From JAMZMI01 sp049115715 (lineage in GTDB: Bacteria; Bacteroidota; Bacteroidia; Cytophagales; Cyclobacteriaceae): a DNA stretch of 64,000 nt. The notes under the pieces are model-generated. The model ran no database searches. It was not told the origin of the DNA and saw only the letters and a list, made by a program, of their open reading frames with translations. Position numbers and translations under genes: made by a program. Numbering within the stretch: position 1 is the first letter of the stretch; each line of letters begins with the position of its first letter. The DNA lies in contig JAGDZQ010000006.1 in assembly GCA_049115715.1 (NCBI GenBank), forward strand, positions 248,001 to 312,000, in the 5' to 3' direction. Of the stretch, positions 17,372 through 26,504 are shown piece by piece.

Positions 17372-17992
17372 TCAGTAGGTATACCCGAATCTCTCTATCT
17401 CTTCTTGATAAGCTCTCGCAACGAACTCCTTAGACTCTTCATCAAAATGCTCTTCGTACGAACGACTTTTTCTATGCCCTACTTTCTTTTGAGGCATATC
17501 ATCAGGATTATACGTGACTCCTAGTCTCTCGCAAAGTTTTTCGAGATCTTGATGCATGCTCTCATATCGAATGAAATAGTAGTCAGGAAGCCTACCATCG
17601 ATATTAGTAATGGCTTTATCCTCATTCAATGTGTCGTTTTCAAACATCGCTTTCACAAAGTCTTTGAAGTTATACCGATGTGCAGGCCCATGCCAAGGCC
17701 AGCCTCTCAAAATTCTTCTTATATGGACGTAAAGTGGTCTTTTTCGCTTTCTCCAAAAATACAACGACACTGTCTTATCCCATGGATTACGAACGGAGGT
17801 AATCTTCAGATACGAATTCCAAACCTCATCTCCGACTAGTGCCTTCACATCCTCTGCTTTCATATGACTTTTAGGGTCTCTATGAAAATTGATACCATTT
17901 TCACAATACCTTGCTAAGTAAGCCTGGATGCTGGACCCTGCTACTTTTTTTGGTTTGATATAAATGAATTTGTAATCGTGAGAAACAAGCAT
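17372..17992 (-). CDS. Sulfotransferase-family protein, copy 2
   Basis: The 206-residue protein begins MLVSHDYKFIYIKPKKVAGSSIQAYLARYC and has the same layout as its neighbour: PAPS loop KPKKVAGSS, then RNPWDKTVSLYFWRKRKR, and a shared C-terminal pattern of CERLGVTYNPDDMPQKKVGHRKSRSY. The two proteins are equally long and similar throughout, so they come from a gene duplication and may sulfate different positions. It is six bases from copy 1 and follows the ABC exporter gene closely. Genes for making PAPS are not in the window. Confidence 0.85.
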   Translation of the reverse strand: MLVSHDYKFIYIKPKKVAGSSIQAYLARYCENGINFHRDPKSHMKAEDVKALVGDEVWNSYLKITSVRNPWDKTVSLYFWRKRKRPLYVHIRRILRGWPWHGPAHRYNFKDFVKAMFENDTLNEDKAITNIDGRLPDYYFIRYESMHQDLEKLCERLGVTYNPDDMPQKKVGHRKSRSYEEHFDEESKEFVARAYQEEIERFGYTY

Positions 17993-18030
17993 AGGATGCC
18001 TAGAAATAGATAAAATTAATGAAATTGGTA

Positions 18031-19689
18031 CTAATTAGTCTCGCGAATATAGGCGGATATCACATCGTTTGAAAGGCTTTTATCCACCAATTTACCTTCT
18101 TGAAGGAAGAGGATTCTGTCAGCACAATCAAAGTATTGTTCATCATGGGTGACAATAAAAAGCGTCTTACCCATTGATTTCATATCAGGTAGAATGCGCT
18201 TGTAAAAAATGTTTTTATAATATGGATCCTGTCCAGCGGCCCACTCATCAAAGAGATAAAATGGCTTATCCTCAAGAAGCGAAATAAGTAGTGCAAGCCT
18301 TTTTCTTTGTCCAGTAGACAAAGAGGTGGTGGATAGCTTATCGTTTTCGATTTTCACCTTTTTGTCGAGTTCAAGAAGCTCGAGATATTCAACCGCTTTG
18401 TTTTTCCAAAAATCGGACTTGATATGATTGAGGTGATCAAATAAATAAAAATCAAAGAAAATAGCTGAATAGGCTTCTCTGTAGCTGTCGATATTATCGG
18501 TATCTATTTTGTTACCAGAATAGTAAATACTCCCCGACTCAGGTGCATAAAGTCCACAAAGTACTTTTGCCAACGTGCTTTTCCCGCTACCGTTTCCTCC
18601 TATTAGATATACAATTTCACCTTCTGTGATGTCAAATGAGATTGGCCCCAATTGAAAGAACTTTTTCTCGTCTGCATGAAAGTAAGAAAAGGTAATGTCC
18701 TGTAATCTAATTAGTGGTTCAGCAACATTGGGTTTTAATTCAATGAGTTCTTTCTCTACTTGAGCGTTTTGATCTAGACTGAAACCTGCCTGATTGATTT
18801 GTTCTAGCGCAATATCAATTTTTCCAAGATTTGGTAAAAAATTACTTACGCGCTGCAATGCAGGAATGAGAAACAGTGCTACTACAAGAAAGCGCCCATA
18901 CTCTTCCATTGAACTTATACCAAACTGCCATACAACATATAGCATTGCACCGAGCCCCATCAGTAGCAACATCTCACCCCACTTAGATATGAATGTGAGC
19001 CTTACTCTTGCGACCATATTGTAATCGCGCTGATCTTCGCATGCAGGATAAAGCACGTCTTCTTTAAATGATTTGCGTAAGTTTCTACTTAAAGACAACT
19101 CTTTCAATCCGTAAATAAGTGCTTCGAAGTAACCGAAAAGTCTATTCTGAATATCTCTGGATTCCCTCATTCTTCCTCTATACGCGTTCATGGGCATTTT
19201 AAAGAAAATGAATGCCACTGCCAGCAATACCAAAAACATGATGAACAATTCTGGTGAAATGAAAGCCATATAAATGACACATCCAACGATCATGGATGCT
19301 CCAGTTATCACATTGGGTAGCTTGTTAATGGCTGTTGAAATCGTGGAAATATCATTTGTCAAAATGGTGAAGAGTCTGTTTTTCTCCATTTCCATTGACT
19401 GAAATGATGCCCTTAATATCTTACTACTAACCATCTTTCTCAGATCAAGCACGACATTCTCACTGAGGTTTGTCATGGTCTTGACGGACAAAAAACTGGT
19501 CACACCGTATCCAACCCACCAGGCAACAAATGAGCCTATTAACCAGATCGGATCTGTCATGTCAGTCTTAAGACCGGTTTGAATGGTTTTGATCAAATAA
19601 GTAATGGTGGTGCCAGATAATACTCCAGTGATAATCGCTACTAAAAAGGTGAAAGGGGAATCTTTTAGGAATAATGAAAATATCTTCAT
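18031..19689 (-). CDS. ABC exporter of the PvdE/YojI (cyclic-peptide exporter) type
   Basis: The 552-residue protein fuses a six-helix membrane domain (about 1-290) with an ATPase (about 330-552). The ATPase has Walker A GGNGSGKST, the variant signature LSTGQRKRL typical of the PvdE/YojI/SyrD group, Walker B FYLFDEWAAGQDP and the H-loop IVTHD. Relatives move peptides or peptide-like products out of the cytoplasm. Here the gene heads the sulfotransferase pair, which suggests export of a modified product, or it may be an unrelated neighbour. No peptide-synthesis gene is next to it. Confidence 0.88.
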   Translation of the reverse strand: MKIFSLFLKDSPFTFLVAIITGVLSGTTITYLIKTIQTGLKTDMTDPIWLIGSFVAWWVGYGVTSFLSVKTMTNLSENVVLDLRKMVSSKILRASFQSMEMEKNRLFTILTNDISTISTAINKLPNVITGASMIVGCVIYMAFISPELFIMFLVLLAVAFIFFKMPMNAYRGRMRESRDIQNRLFGYFEALIYGLKELSLSRNLRKSFKEDVLYPACEDQRDYNMVARVRLTFISKWGEMLLLMGLGAMLYVVWQFGISSMEEYGRFLVVALFLIPALQRVSNFLPNLGKIDIALEQINQAGFSLDQNAQVEKELIELKPNVAEPLIRLQDITFSYFHADEKKFFQLGPISFDITEGEIVYLIGGNGSGKSTLAKVLCGLYAPESGSIYYSGNKIDTDNIDSYREAYSAIFFDFYLFDHLNHIKSDFWKNKAVEYLELLELDKKVKIENDKLSTTSLSTGQRKRLALLISLLEDKPFYLFDEWAAGQDPYYKNIFYKRILPDMKSMGKTLFIVTHDEQYFDCADRILFLQEGKLVDKSLSNDVISAYIRETN

Positions 19690-19882
19690 TCAATTCGAGA
19701 GGTATCTCTTTGTTAATATTACTGCAAAGAAAATCTAATCCTAGATAACAACCTATAAATTAGTTGACTACTGCTTTGCTAACGCGCAGTATCATTGGAA
19801 CATTTCTCAAAATCAAACTTAAATATCTCAAAAGTGAATAGCTTTAGATCAAAGTGATTCTAACCCCTATTTTCATTTTACT

Positions 19883-21370
19883 ATGACCTATCTGATCGTT
19901 ACATGTTCATATATCCTGATACTGGCAGGAATCATTATATATAAAAGCAGATCTGTCAAGACAGAGGATGATTTTGTACTTGCAGGGAGAAATGTGCCGG
20001 TTTATCTTTTGGTCGGAACTCTTATAACAACCTGGATTGGAAGTGGAAGTCTCTTTGGTACCGCGGGGCTGTCTTTCCGTACTGGATTTTCAGAACTCTG
20101 GTTCTCGATGGGTGCCTGGATTGGTATTATAGTCGTTTACTTCATTGCCGCAAGAGTTAGGAAAATCTCGCAATACACCCTTACAGATATTCTTGAGAAA
20201 AGATATTCGCCTATTGCAAGACTTCTAGGCACCATCACGATTATTTTGGCTTATGTAATGATAGCGGGGTATCAATTCAAGGGAGGAGGACGATTCTTAT
20301 CCATCCTGACTGAGGGTTCTATTTCTGTTGAAACAGGCACATTGATAACCTTCGTAATCATTGTGGTTTTTACAGCTTTGGCAGGAATGGTATCCATCAT
20401 TTCGATTGATATTTTCAATGGAATCATAATGCTACTGGCTATTGGATTGACACTACCCGTTCTTTTAGTGCAAAATGGCGGGTGGTCTGAAGTATCGGCC
20501 ACTATTAAGGCGATAAACCCCGATCATTTGTCTTTGACGGAGGGTCACTCATATTATTATTACTTAGGGATTCTCCTACCTACTCTTTTGCTCCTACTAA
20601 GCGAAAGCAGCATGTACCAGAAGTTTTCTTCAGCAAAAAATTCTAGTTCTGCCAAAAAAGCCGTACTGTGGATGTTTGGTGGGGTGGTAATCATTGAATT
20701 CTTGATGTGCGTTATAGCTGTGGTTGGTTTTGCCATTTACGCAGAAGATCCACGGTTCTACAATATGGATGGCTCTATCAATGGAGGTATGTCGGAAGAA
20801 GTAATCCTCAGGATTGGGTTTGAGCAATTGCCTGCTTATCTGGGAGCATTGCTTTTTGCTGGTGGGATAGCAATCATACTTTCTACGGGAAATACCTTTC
20901 TCATGGTAGCTTCCACCAATGTGTCGAGAGATATTTTTGAAAAATATTTATTTAAGAATCTGGATTCCAAAAAGAAGATTTTGCTGCAAAGAACCTCCAT
21001 ACTGATTCTTGGTATGATGGCCTATCTTATCATTACGCAATTTCAAACCATTCTTGAAATGGCTTTCATTTCATACACGATGATAGGTGCTTCTATCGCC
21101 CCTGCACTTATTGCTACTTTCTTTTGGAAGAGAGTCACGAGACAAGGAGGAGTTGCATCTATAGCCTCTGGAATGACTACTGTTATTCTGATTTCTATCC
21201 TCAACAGGCTCTATGAAAACGAAATACTTGACCTGCTCATTATCCAGTTTCCTTTCGACACAGATTTGATTGCAATTCCAGCATTGGCCGTTTCTTTAAC
21301 AACTTTAATATCCGTTAGTCTCGCTACAAAACCGACCGACAAAGAAACGGTGGATTTATTCTTCGATTAA
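19883..21370 (+). CDS. Sodium:solute symporter (SSS family)
   Basis: The 495-residue protein has about 13 membrane helices in the SSS pattern. The early part carries DDFVLAGRNVPVYLLVGTLITTWIGSGSLFGTAGL, the sodium-site region, and KISQYTLTDILEKRYSPIARLLG. It drives uptake of a small solute such as a sugar, organic acid or amino acid using the sodium gradient. The substrate cannot be read. It precedes pckA on the same strand with a LacI-type operator between, so a gluconeogenic substrate is possible. Confidence 0.9.
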   Translation: MTYLIVTCSYILILAGIIIYKSRSVKTEDDFVLAGRNVPVYLLVGTLITTWIGSGSLFGTAGLSFRTGFSELWFSMGAWIGIIVVYFIAARVRKISQYTLTDILEKRYSPIARLLGTITIILAYVMIAGYQFKGGGRFLSILTEGSISVETGTLITFVIIVVFTALAGMVSIISIDIFNGIIMLLAIGLTLPVLLVQNGGWSEVSATIKAINPDHLSLTEGHSYYYYLGILLPTLLLLLSESSMYQKFSSAKNSSSAKKAVLWMFGGVVIIEFLMCVIAVVGFAIYAEDPRFYNMDGSINGGMSEEVILRIGFEQLPAYLGALLFAGGIAIILSTGNTFLMVASTNVSRDIFEKYLFKNLDSKKKILLQRTSILILGMMAYLIITQFQTILEMAFISYTMIGASIAPALIATFFWKRVTRQGGVASIASGMTTVILISILNRLYENEILDLLIIQFPFDTDLIAIPALAVSLTTLISVSLATKPTDKETVDLFFD

Positions 21371-21386
21371 TCGTACAAGTCTAGAT

Positions 21387-21402
21387 TTGCAAACGTTTGC
21401 AA
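21387..21402. promoter_or_regulatory. LacI-type operator upstream of pckA
   Basis: The perfect 16-bp palindrome TTGCAAAC/GTTTGCAA has the central CG and flanking TGCAA half-sites typical of LacI-family operators. It lies about 104 bp before the pckA start, downstream of the symporter stop. A near copy occurs at 49329-49344. The regulator is not encoded in the window. Confidence 0.6.
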
Positions 21403-21505
21403 GTAAGCAAAGTCATTGAATGTTCTGACGACAGTCAGTATATCAATAAAGCCTTTGCAAGAACTTCGAACCAAGAAATAATTAGTAAATCAATCTCACA
21501 ACACT

Positions 21506-23137
21506 ATGAAAGAATTTGGTTTAAAATCACAAAAAAGCGGACTTGAAAAAGTAGGCATCAAAAAAGTAAAAGAGGCTTTCTGGAACCTGAGCGCTGCGGA
21601 ATTAACTGAGGATGCAGTAAGAGATGGAGAAGGACATTTAACTGACACAGGCGCACTTATGTGCGACACTGGGAAGTTTACCGGTCGATCTCCGAAAGAT
21701 CGATTTATCGTTAAAGACGATTTGACCAAAGATGAAGTGTGGTGGGGAGATATCAACATAGCGATTGAGCCTGAGCAATTCGATCGTATTTACAACAAAA
21801 TGATTGGTTATCTCGAAGACAAGACTGTCTATGTAAGAGATGCCTATGCTGGTGCTGATAAAACACATCGATTGAAATTAAGAGTAATCAATACGATGGC
21901 TTGGCACAACCTGTTTTGCTACAACATGTTCATTACACCTCCTGATTATAAACTTCAGGATTTCGATCCCAACTTCACTGTAATATGCTGTCCTGATTTT
22001 GAGGCAGATCCTGAGACTGATGGTGTAAGGCAAGAAAACTTTGCAATCGTCAATTTCACAAAGCGTATGATCCTTGTCGGCGGGACTGCATACTCTGGAG
22101 AAATGAAAAAAGGTATTTTCTCTGTACTAAATTTCTTACTCCCTACAGAGGATGGCGTGCTGCCAATGCACTGCTCTGCAAACATGGGAATTGAGAAGCA
22201 TGACACATCTATATTTTTCGGATTATCCGGAACTGGAAAAACTACGCTTTCTGCGGATCCAAGTAGAATGCTTATAGGAGATGATGAGCACGGGTGGACA
22301 GAGAAAAACGTATTCAATTTTGAAGGTGGATGCTATGCAAAAGTGATCGATCTTAACGAGGAAAACGAACCTGATATCTTCCGTGCCATTAAATACGGGG
22401 CGATTTTAGAAAACACAAGGTTCATCCCAAACACTCGTAGCGTAGACTACACGAATACGGAGGTAACAGAGAACACTCGGGTTTCTTATCCTATTGAACA
22501 CATTGAAAATATTGCCAAGCCTTCTATAGGGGGGATCCCAAAAAACATCTTCTTCCTGACTTGTGATGCGTTCGGAGTTATTCCTCCTATTCAGAGACTT
22601 AACAAAGGACAAGCCATGTATCACTTCATATCCGGCTACACATCTAAGGTAGCCGGAACGGAAGCCGGAATAGACGAGCCGCTACCAGTGTTTTCTGCTT
22701 GCTTTGGGGCACCATTTATGCCACTGCATCCTACTAAGTACGCCGAAATGCTAGGAAAGAAAATGGAAGAAAACGAAGTGAATGTTTGGCTGATCAATAC
22801 CGGATGGACAGGGGGTGTTTACGGCACAGGTTCTAGAATTAAATTGAAGTATACGAGAGCGATGATCAGTGCTGCTCTATCTGGAGTTCTAGACAATGTC
22901 GGGTATAGGAAGCACTCCATATTTGGTGCGGAGATGCCACTGACAGTACCTGGAGTACCGGGTGAAATTCTAAGTGCAAGAGAAACCTGGAAAAATGATC
23001 AGGGCTTCTATGAGCAGGCCAATAAACTTGCTAAGATGTTCCAGAATAACTTCGACAAGTTTAGAAAGTTTGCAAGTCAGGAAATCCTGGATGGTGAACC
23101 AAAGCTTAACGAAAAATTCAAATCAGTGAAAGCTTAA
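21506..23137 (+). CDS. pckA: Phosphoenolpyruvate carboxykinase (ATP)
   Basis: The 543-residue protein matches ATP-dependent PEPCK in length and motifs: the N-terminal substrate loop TGRSPKDRFIVKD, the P-loop GLSGTGKTTLSADPSR, the metal-site GDDEHGW and the C-terminal NTGWTGG...GSRIKLKYTRAMI. It makes PEP from oxaloacetate with ATP, the first committed step of gluconeogenesis. The ATG at 21506 is well placed. A strong hairpin follows, so it is probably its own transcript. Confidence 0.97.
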   Translation: MKEFGLKSQKSGLEKVGIKKVKEAFWNLSAAELTEDAVRDGEGHLTDTGALMCDTGKFTGRSPKDRFIVKDDLTKDEVWWGDINIAIEPEQFDRIYNKMIGYLEDKTVYVRDAYAGADKTHRLKLRVINTMAWHNLFCYNMFITPPDYKLQDFDPNFTVICCPDFEADPETDGVRQENFAIVNFTKRMILVGGTAYSGEMKKGIFSVLNFLLPTEDGVLPMHCSANMGIEKHDTSIFFGLSGTGKTTLSADPSRMLIGDDEHGWTEKNVFNFEGGCYAKVIDLNEENEPDIFRAIKYGAILENTRFIPNTRSVDYTNTEVTENTRVSYPIEHIENIAKPSIGGIPKNIFFLTCDAFGVIPPIQRLNKGQAMYHFISGYTSKVAGTEAGIDEPLPVFSACFGAPFMPLHPTKYAEMLGKKMEENEVNVWLINTGWTGGVYGTGSRIKLKYTRAMISAALSGVLDNVGYRKHSIFGAEMPLTVPGVPGEILSARETWKNDQGFYEQANKLAKMFQNNFDKFRKFASQEILDGEPKLNEKFKSVKA

Positions 23138-23160
23138 AACAAGACAGGTATTCTTGCACT

Positions 23161-23190
23161 CAAAACCTCGAAGACAACTTCGGGGTTTTG
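23161..23190. terminator. Hairpin terminator between pckA and the convergent STAS-like gene
   Basis: CAAAACCTCGAAG pairs with CTTCGGGGTTTTG over 13 positions (one T-G pair) around the loop ACAA. It can serve both convergent genes, though only a short T tract follows on either strand. Confidence 0.6.
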
Positions 23191-23195
23191 ATGGT

Positions 23196-23552
23196 TTATA
23201 CGGAGACTAAATATTCTTTTGCTTCTTCTTCGGTTTCAAAAGGTCTCATCGCTCCACCCAACAATCGATTGTAACCCATAAGCAACACTTTTTTCGCGCC
23301 TGTTATCCCAACCACAGCAGCCTTTACAGGGATATGTTTGGTCTCTTTGCCAAGTTCTCTAATAAACGATGTGAACTTCGGTGTAGCGAAAGCATCTGAG
23401 ATATTAACCAATCTTAGATGAAACTCTTCGTGACTAAGCAACCAATTCTTCAGTTCTTGAGCCGTATCGAGCATCTCAGACTCACTTTGCCCTCTGTAGT
23501 CTACGTATATTATCTCTGATCCTTTATGGGATATTTTATGAAAGCCACTCAT
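23196..23552 (-). CDS. STAS/SpoIIAA-like protein
   Basis: The 118-residue protein (MSGFHKISHKGSEIIYVDYRGQSESEMLDTAQEL...) has the strand-helix alternation of SpoIIAA-like proteins, including EFHLRLVNISDAFATPKFTSFI and VKAAVVGITGAKKVLLMGYNRL near the C-terminus. Members of this group are often encoded alone in Bacteroidota. No anti-sigma kinase is adjacent, so the partner is unknown. Confidence 0.7.
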   Translation of the reverse strand: MSGFHKISHKGSEIIYVDYRGQSESEMLDTAQELKNWLLSHEEFHLRLVNISDAFATPKFTSFIRELGKETKHIPVKAAVVGITGAKKVLLMGYNRLLGGAMRPFETEEEAKEYLVSV

Positions 23553-23701
23553 TGCAATTATTACAGATTTGTCGCAATATAATAAGCTGACAAAAAGCAG
23601 GATAGTCGTGGGAACAAAAACTTTTTAATCCCGACCAAATCCTTAAAAATGAATTTCAATCAGATTTATACATAGAGAAAGAATCCACTAAAACATGAAA
23701 A

Positions 23702-25357
23702 TCAATCATTCAAATCCAAGTCTCTTATTGCCTTAAACTCAGAGCCTTCCTTCCACTTAGGCCAATCACTTGAGTTTGACAGTTTCCAGCCCAATTCATA
23801 AAAGAGCTCCACATCTTGCTGCATTCCAGCCATTTTCCAGTCTGTCTCAGATAGTTTAAACTCATCAGCCGGCATATGATAGGCAACTTCATTGTATGCT
23901 GCTCGCACCGATTTAGCATACTCCACTCCTCCTTTAACTGCTTCATAAGATCCATAAGAGTAAGATGCAGGTATACCAACTTTAGCAAACTGGAAGTGAT
24001 CTGAACGGAAAAAATAACCCTTCCCCGGATCTGGATCAGCCAGAACATATCGTCCTTGTTTTTTGGCAATCTCCTCCGCCCACTCGTCCAACTCGGACTG
24101 TCCATAGCCTATGATCGTCAGATCTTTCATTAGTCCCATGTAGTACATTCCGTCCATGTTAATGTTGGCGACAGACTTGGCAGTGGGATATATTGGGTTT
24201 TCTGCATAAAACTTAGAACCCAATAGCCCCTGTTCTTCAGCAGTAACAACTAAAAAAACGATGGTTCTTTTTGGTTTAACCTCTTCTTTCATCATTGCTT
24301 CTGCAATAGTCAAAATACTGGCAACACCTGATGCATTGTCGTGTGCACCATTGTAAATAGAGTCTCCATCAATAGCTGGACCTATTCCCAAGTGATCCCA
24401 ATGTGCAGTGTAGATAATGACTTCATCAGGCTTTTCTGTTCCTTCGATTTTAGCAATTACGTTTTGAGAAACATCCTTCTTGATCTTCTGCATGACAGAA
24501 ACAGATGCGGCTAGCCCTAGGGTCACTGGCTTAAATCCTTTGGTTCTGGATTTCTCAACAAAATTCTTCATATCCACATCTGAGTTTTTAAATATCTCTA
24601 TTGCAGCATCTCGAGTAATCCATCCTTGTATGGAAGGCTTATGGGTATCCCCTGTTTGATCCAGAAACAAAGCGGCCCCTGACCATCCATTTTGAACCAC
24701 TCCCCAAGGATAACCAGCTGGAGCCGTCTGATGCACTACAAAAACTCCAGCCGCGCCTTGACGTGCCGCTTCTTCATATTTATAAGTCCATCTACCATAA
24801 TAAGTCATGGTTTCACCTTTGAAGAAGGTGCTATCTCCCGAGCCAAATCCAGGATCATTCACTAAAACGATGACTGTTTTCCCTTTTACATCCAGCCCTT
24901 CGTAATCATTCCATCCATATTCGGGTGCTACAATACCATATCCAGCAAAGACGATCTCCGATGCATCTATTGAAGACTGCTCCTCTACCCTTTCAGAAAA
25001 GGCTACAAAATCGGTTCCCAACTGCAAACGAAATTCTTTACCTTTTCCTGATATGACCATCTCTGAAGAAGGTGTAGCATTTAGCTCTACCAATGGCACT
25101 TCCTGGAAAAAACTATCTCCATTTCCTGCTGATAAACCGTATTTCTCAAATTCACTTTTGAGGTATTCAAGAGTCTTGACTTCCCCATCGGTAAATGGTT
25201 TTCTTCCTTGAAAATCATCAGATGCCAAAACCTCAATGTGTTTTGCAATAACCAAAGTATCTATGGAAGGCTCTATAGAAGAACCTTTATCAGTCTCTTG
25301 AGGTGGTTGACAAGAGTAAATAACAGAAAATAGCAGCAGATATATTACTTTGTTCAT
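23702..25357 (-). CDS. M28-family zinc peptidase, lipoprotein with PA-like insert
   Basis: The ATG at 25357 gives a lipoprotein signal (MNKVIYLLLFSVIYSC) with the lipid-bearing Cys16; a TTG further upstream is not needed. The 551-residue protein has a PA-type insert before the catalytic part, then the M28 zinc residues in HWDHLG, GAHDNASGVASIL and TAEEQGLLGSKFY, with a later HFQFA. It is likely an aminopeptidase in the periplasm or on the cell surface, cutting N-terminal residues from peptides. It stands alone, divergent from the SMP-30-like gene. Confidence 0.9.
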   Translation of the reverse strand: MNKVIYLLLFSVIYSCQPPQETDKGSSIEPSIDTLVIAKHIEVLASDDFQGRKPFTDGEVKTLEYLKSEFEKYGLSAGNGDSFFQEVPLVELNATPSSEMVISGKGKEFRLQLGTDFVAFSERVEEQSSIDASEIVFAGYGIVAPEYGWNDYEGLDVKGKTVIVLVNDPGFGSGDSTFFKGETMTYYGRWTYKYEEAARQGAAGVFVVHQTAPAGYPWGVVQNGWSGAALFLDQTGDTHKPSIQGWITRDAAIEIFKNSDVDMKNFVEKSRTKGFKPVTLGLAASVSVMQKIKKDVSQNVIAKIEGTEKPDEVIIYTAHWDHLGIGPAIDGDSIYNGAHDNASGVASILTIAEAMMKEEVKPKRTIVFLVVTAEEQGLLGSKFYAENPIYPTAKSVANINMDGMYYMGLMKDLTIIGYGQSELDEWAEEIAKKQGRYVLADPDPGKGYFFRSDHFQFAKVGIPASYSYGSYEAVKGGVEYAKSVRAAYNEVAYHMPADEFKLSETDWKMAGMQQDVELFYELGWKLSNSSDWPKWKEGSEFKAIRDLDLND

Positions 25358-25519
25358 AATTATGAGATTTCGTTTGGAAGTAAACAAAAGAAAAAAACCA
25401 AAACTTAAAACACATCTTTTGAGAATGGCTCTTTAAGGGGATAAGCAAGCTTATCATTTTTTTTGACAAGAGTAAACAGCAAAATTATTATCTTAAGCAA
25501 CTAACCTAAACTATAAACT

Positions 25520-26413
25520 ATGAAAACCAACCTTATTTTAGCATCGTTATCCATCACCTTTTTCTGGGCCTGCCAACCGAAAAAAGCGGTTGAATCAAGT
25601 GAGAAAGAGGAGGAAATTGTGGAAGCAGTAACACCTTCGGTTACTCAAATCTGGGCTTCTGACACAACCATACTCACTCCTGAATCAGTAGTTTATAACT
25701 CTGAAGAGAAGGTTCTCTATGTTTCATGTATCAATGGAGTCCCTCCGACCGCCAAAGATGGTGATGGTTTCATCGCCAAGATATCCGCATCCGATGGATC
25801 AACAATTGATCTGGATTGGGTCACAGGATTAAATGCTCCAAAGGGAATGGGCCTTTTGGATGGCAAACTTTATGCAACTGATATTGATGAAATAGTTGAA
25901 ATAGATATCACTACAGGAGAAATTACCAACAAGTATGCGGTGACTGATGCTACATTTCTTAATGACATTGATATTTCAGCAGACGGTGGAGTATATGCTT
26001 CGGATATGAAATCAAACAAAATACATCTCTTGAAGGATGGTGCCATTTCTACAGTGGTGGAATCATCAGATTTTGGAGGTGCAAACGGACTTCTTCACCT
26101 AGGAGACAAGCTGATGTTATCTACTTCTGGTTCTGGAAATTTCTTTGAAATCAATACAAATGACTGGACATATAAAATTGTCACTGATTCTATATTTGGA
26201 GGTGATGGCGTAGAGAAATCCGGTGACGACTATCTGGTGTCTAGCTGGAGCGGCGAGCTTTACTATGTAAGTGCAACAGGTGAAAAGACGAAAATGATCG
26301 ATACCAAAGGAGTCTCCAATAAAGCGGATTTTGACTTTGACGATGCAAGCAATACCATCTACATGCCTACATTCTTTGGAAATCAGGTAATTGCCTACAA
26401 GCTAAACAAGTAA
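25520..26413 (+). CDS. SMP-30-like beta-propeller lipoprotein
   Basis: The 297-residue protein starts with a lipoprotein signal ending in FFWAC (Cys18). The rest is repeated beta-propeller blades similar to SMP-30/gluconolactonase-like proteins: STPSVTQ... LYVSCINGVPP, GLNAPKGMGLLDGKLYATDIDEIVEID, GGVYASDMKSNKIHLL, GGDGVEKSGDDYLVSSWSGELYYV. Relatives include lactonases, but the catalytic metal residues were not all placed, so enzymatic function is open. A clear terminator follows. Confidence 0.75.
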   Translation: MKTNLILASLSITFFWACQPKKAVESSEKEEEIVEAVTPSVTQIWASDTTILTPESVVYNSEEKVLYVSCINGVPPTAKDGDGFIAKISASDGSTIDLDWVTGLNAPKGMGLLDGKLYATDIDEIVEIDITTGEITNKYAVTDATFLNDIDISADGGVYASDMKSNKIHLLKDGAISTVVESSDFGGANGLLHLGDKLMLSTSGSGNFFEINTNDWTYKIVTDSIFGGDGVEKSGDDYLVSSWSGELYYVSATGEKTKMIDTKGVSNKADFDFDDASNTIYMPTFFGNQVIAYKLNK

Positions 26414-26431
26414 TTTTCTAACATAGATTAG

Positions 26432-26463
26432 AGCCATTTGTAATTATACAAATGGCTTTTTTT
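26432..26463 (+). terminator. Rho-independent terminator after the SMP-30-like gene
   Basis: AGCCATTTGTA (26432-26442) pairs perfectly with TACAAATGGCT (26447-26457) around a four-base loop, followed by seven T. It is the strongest terminator in this part of the window. Confidence 0.9.
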
Positions 26464-26504
26464 ATGATTTAATGTAAATTCCGGAACAACTAAACCTACC
26501 CTGC

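Noticed and set aside
21506..23137. Idea that pckA and the symporter form one operon
   Set aside because: A 135-bp gap with an operator-like palindrome lies between them, and pckA usually has its own promoter.
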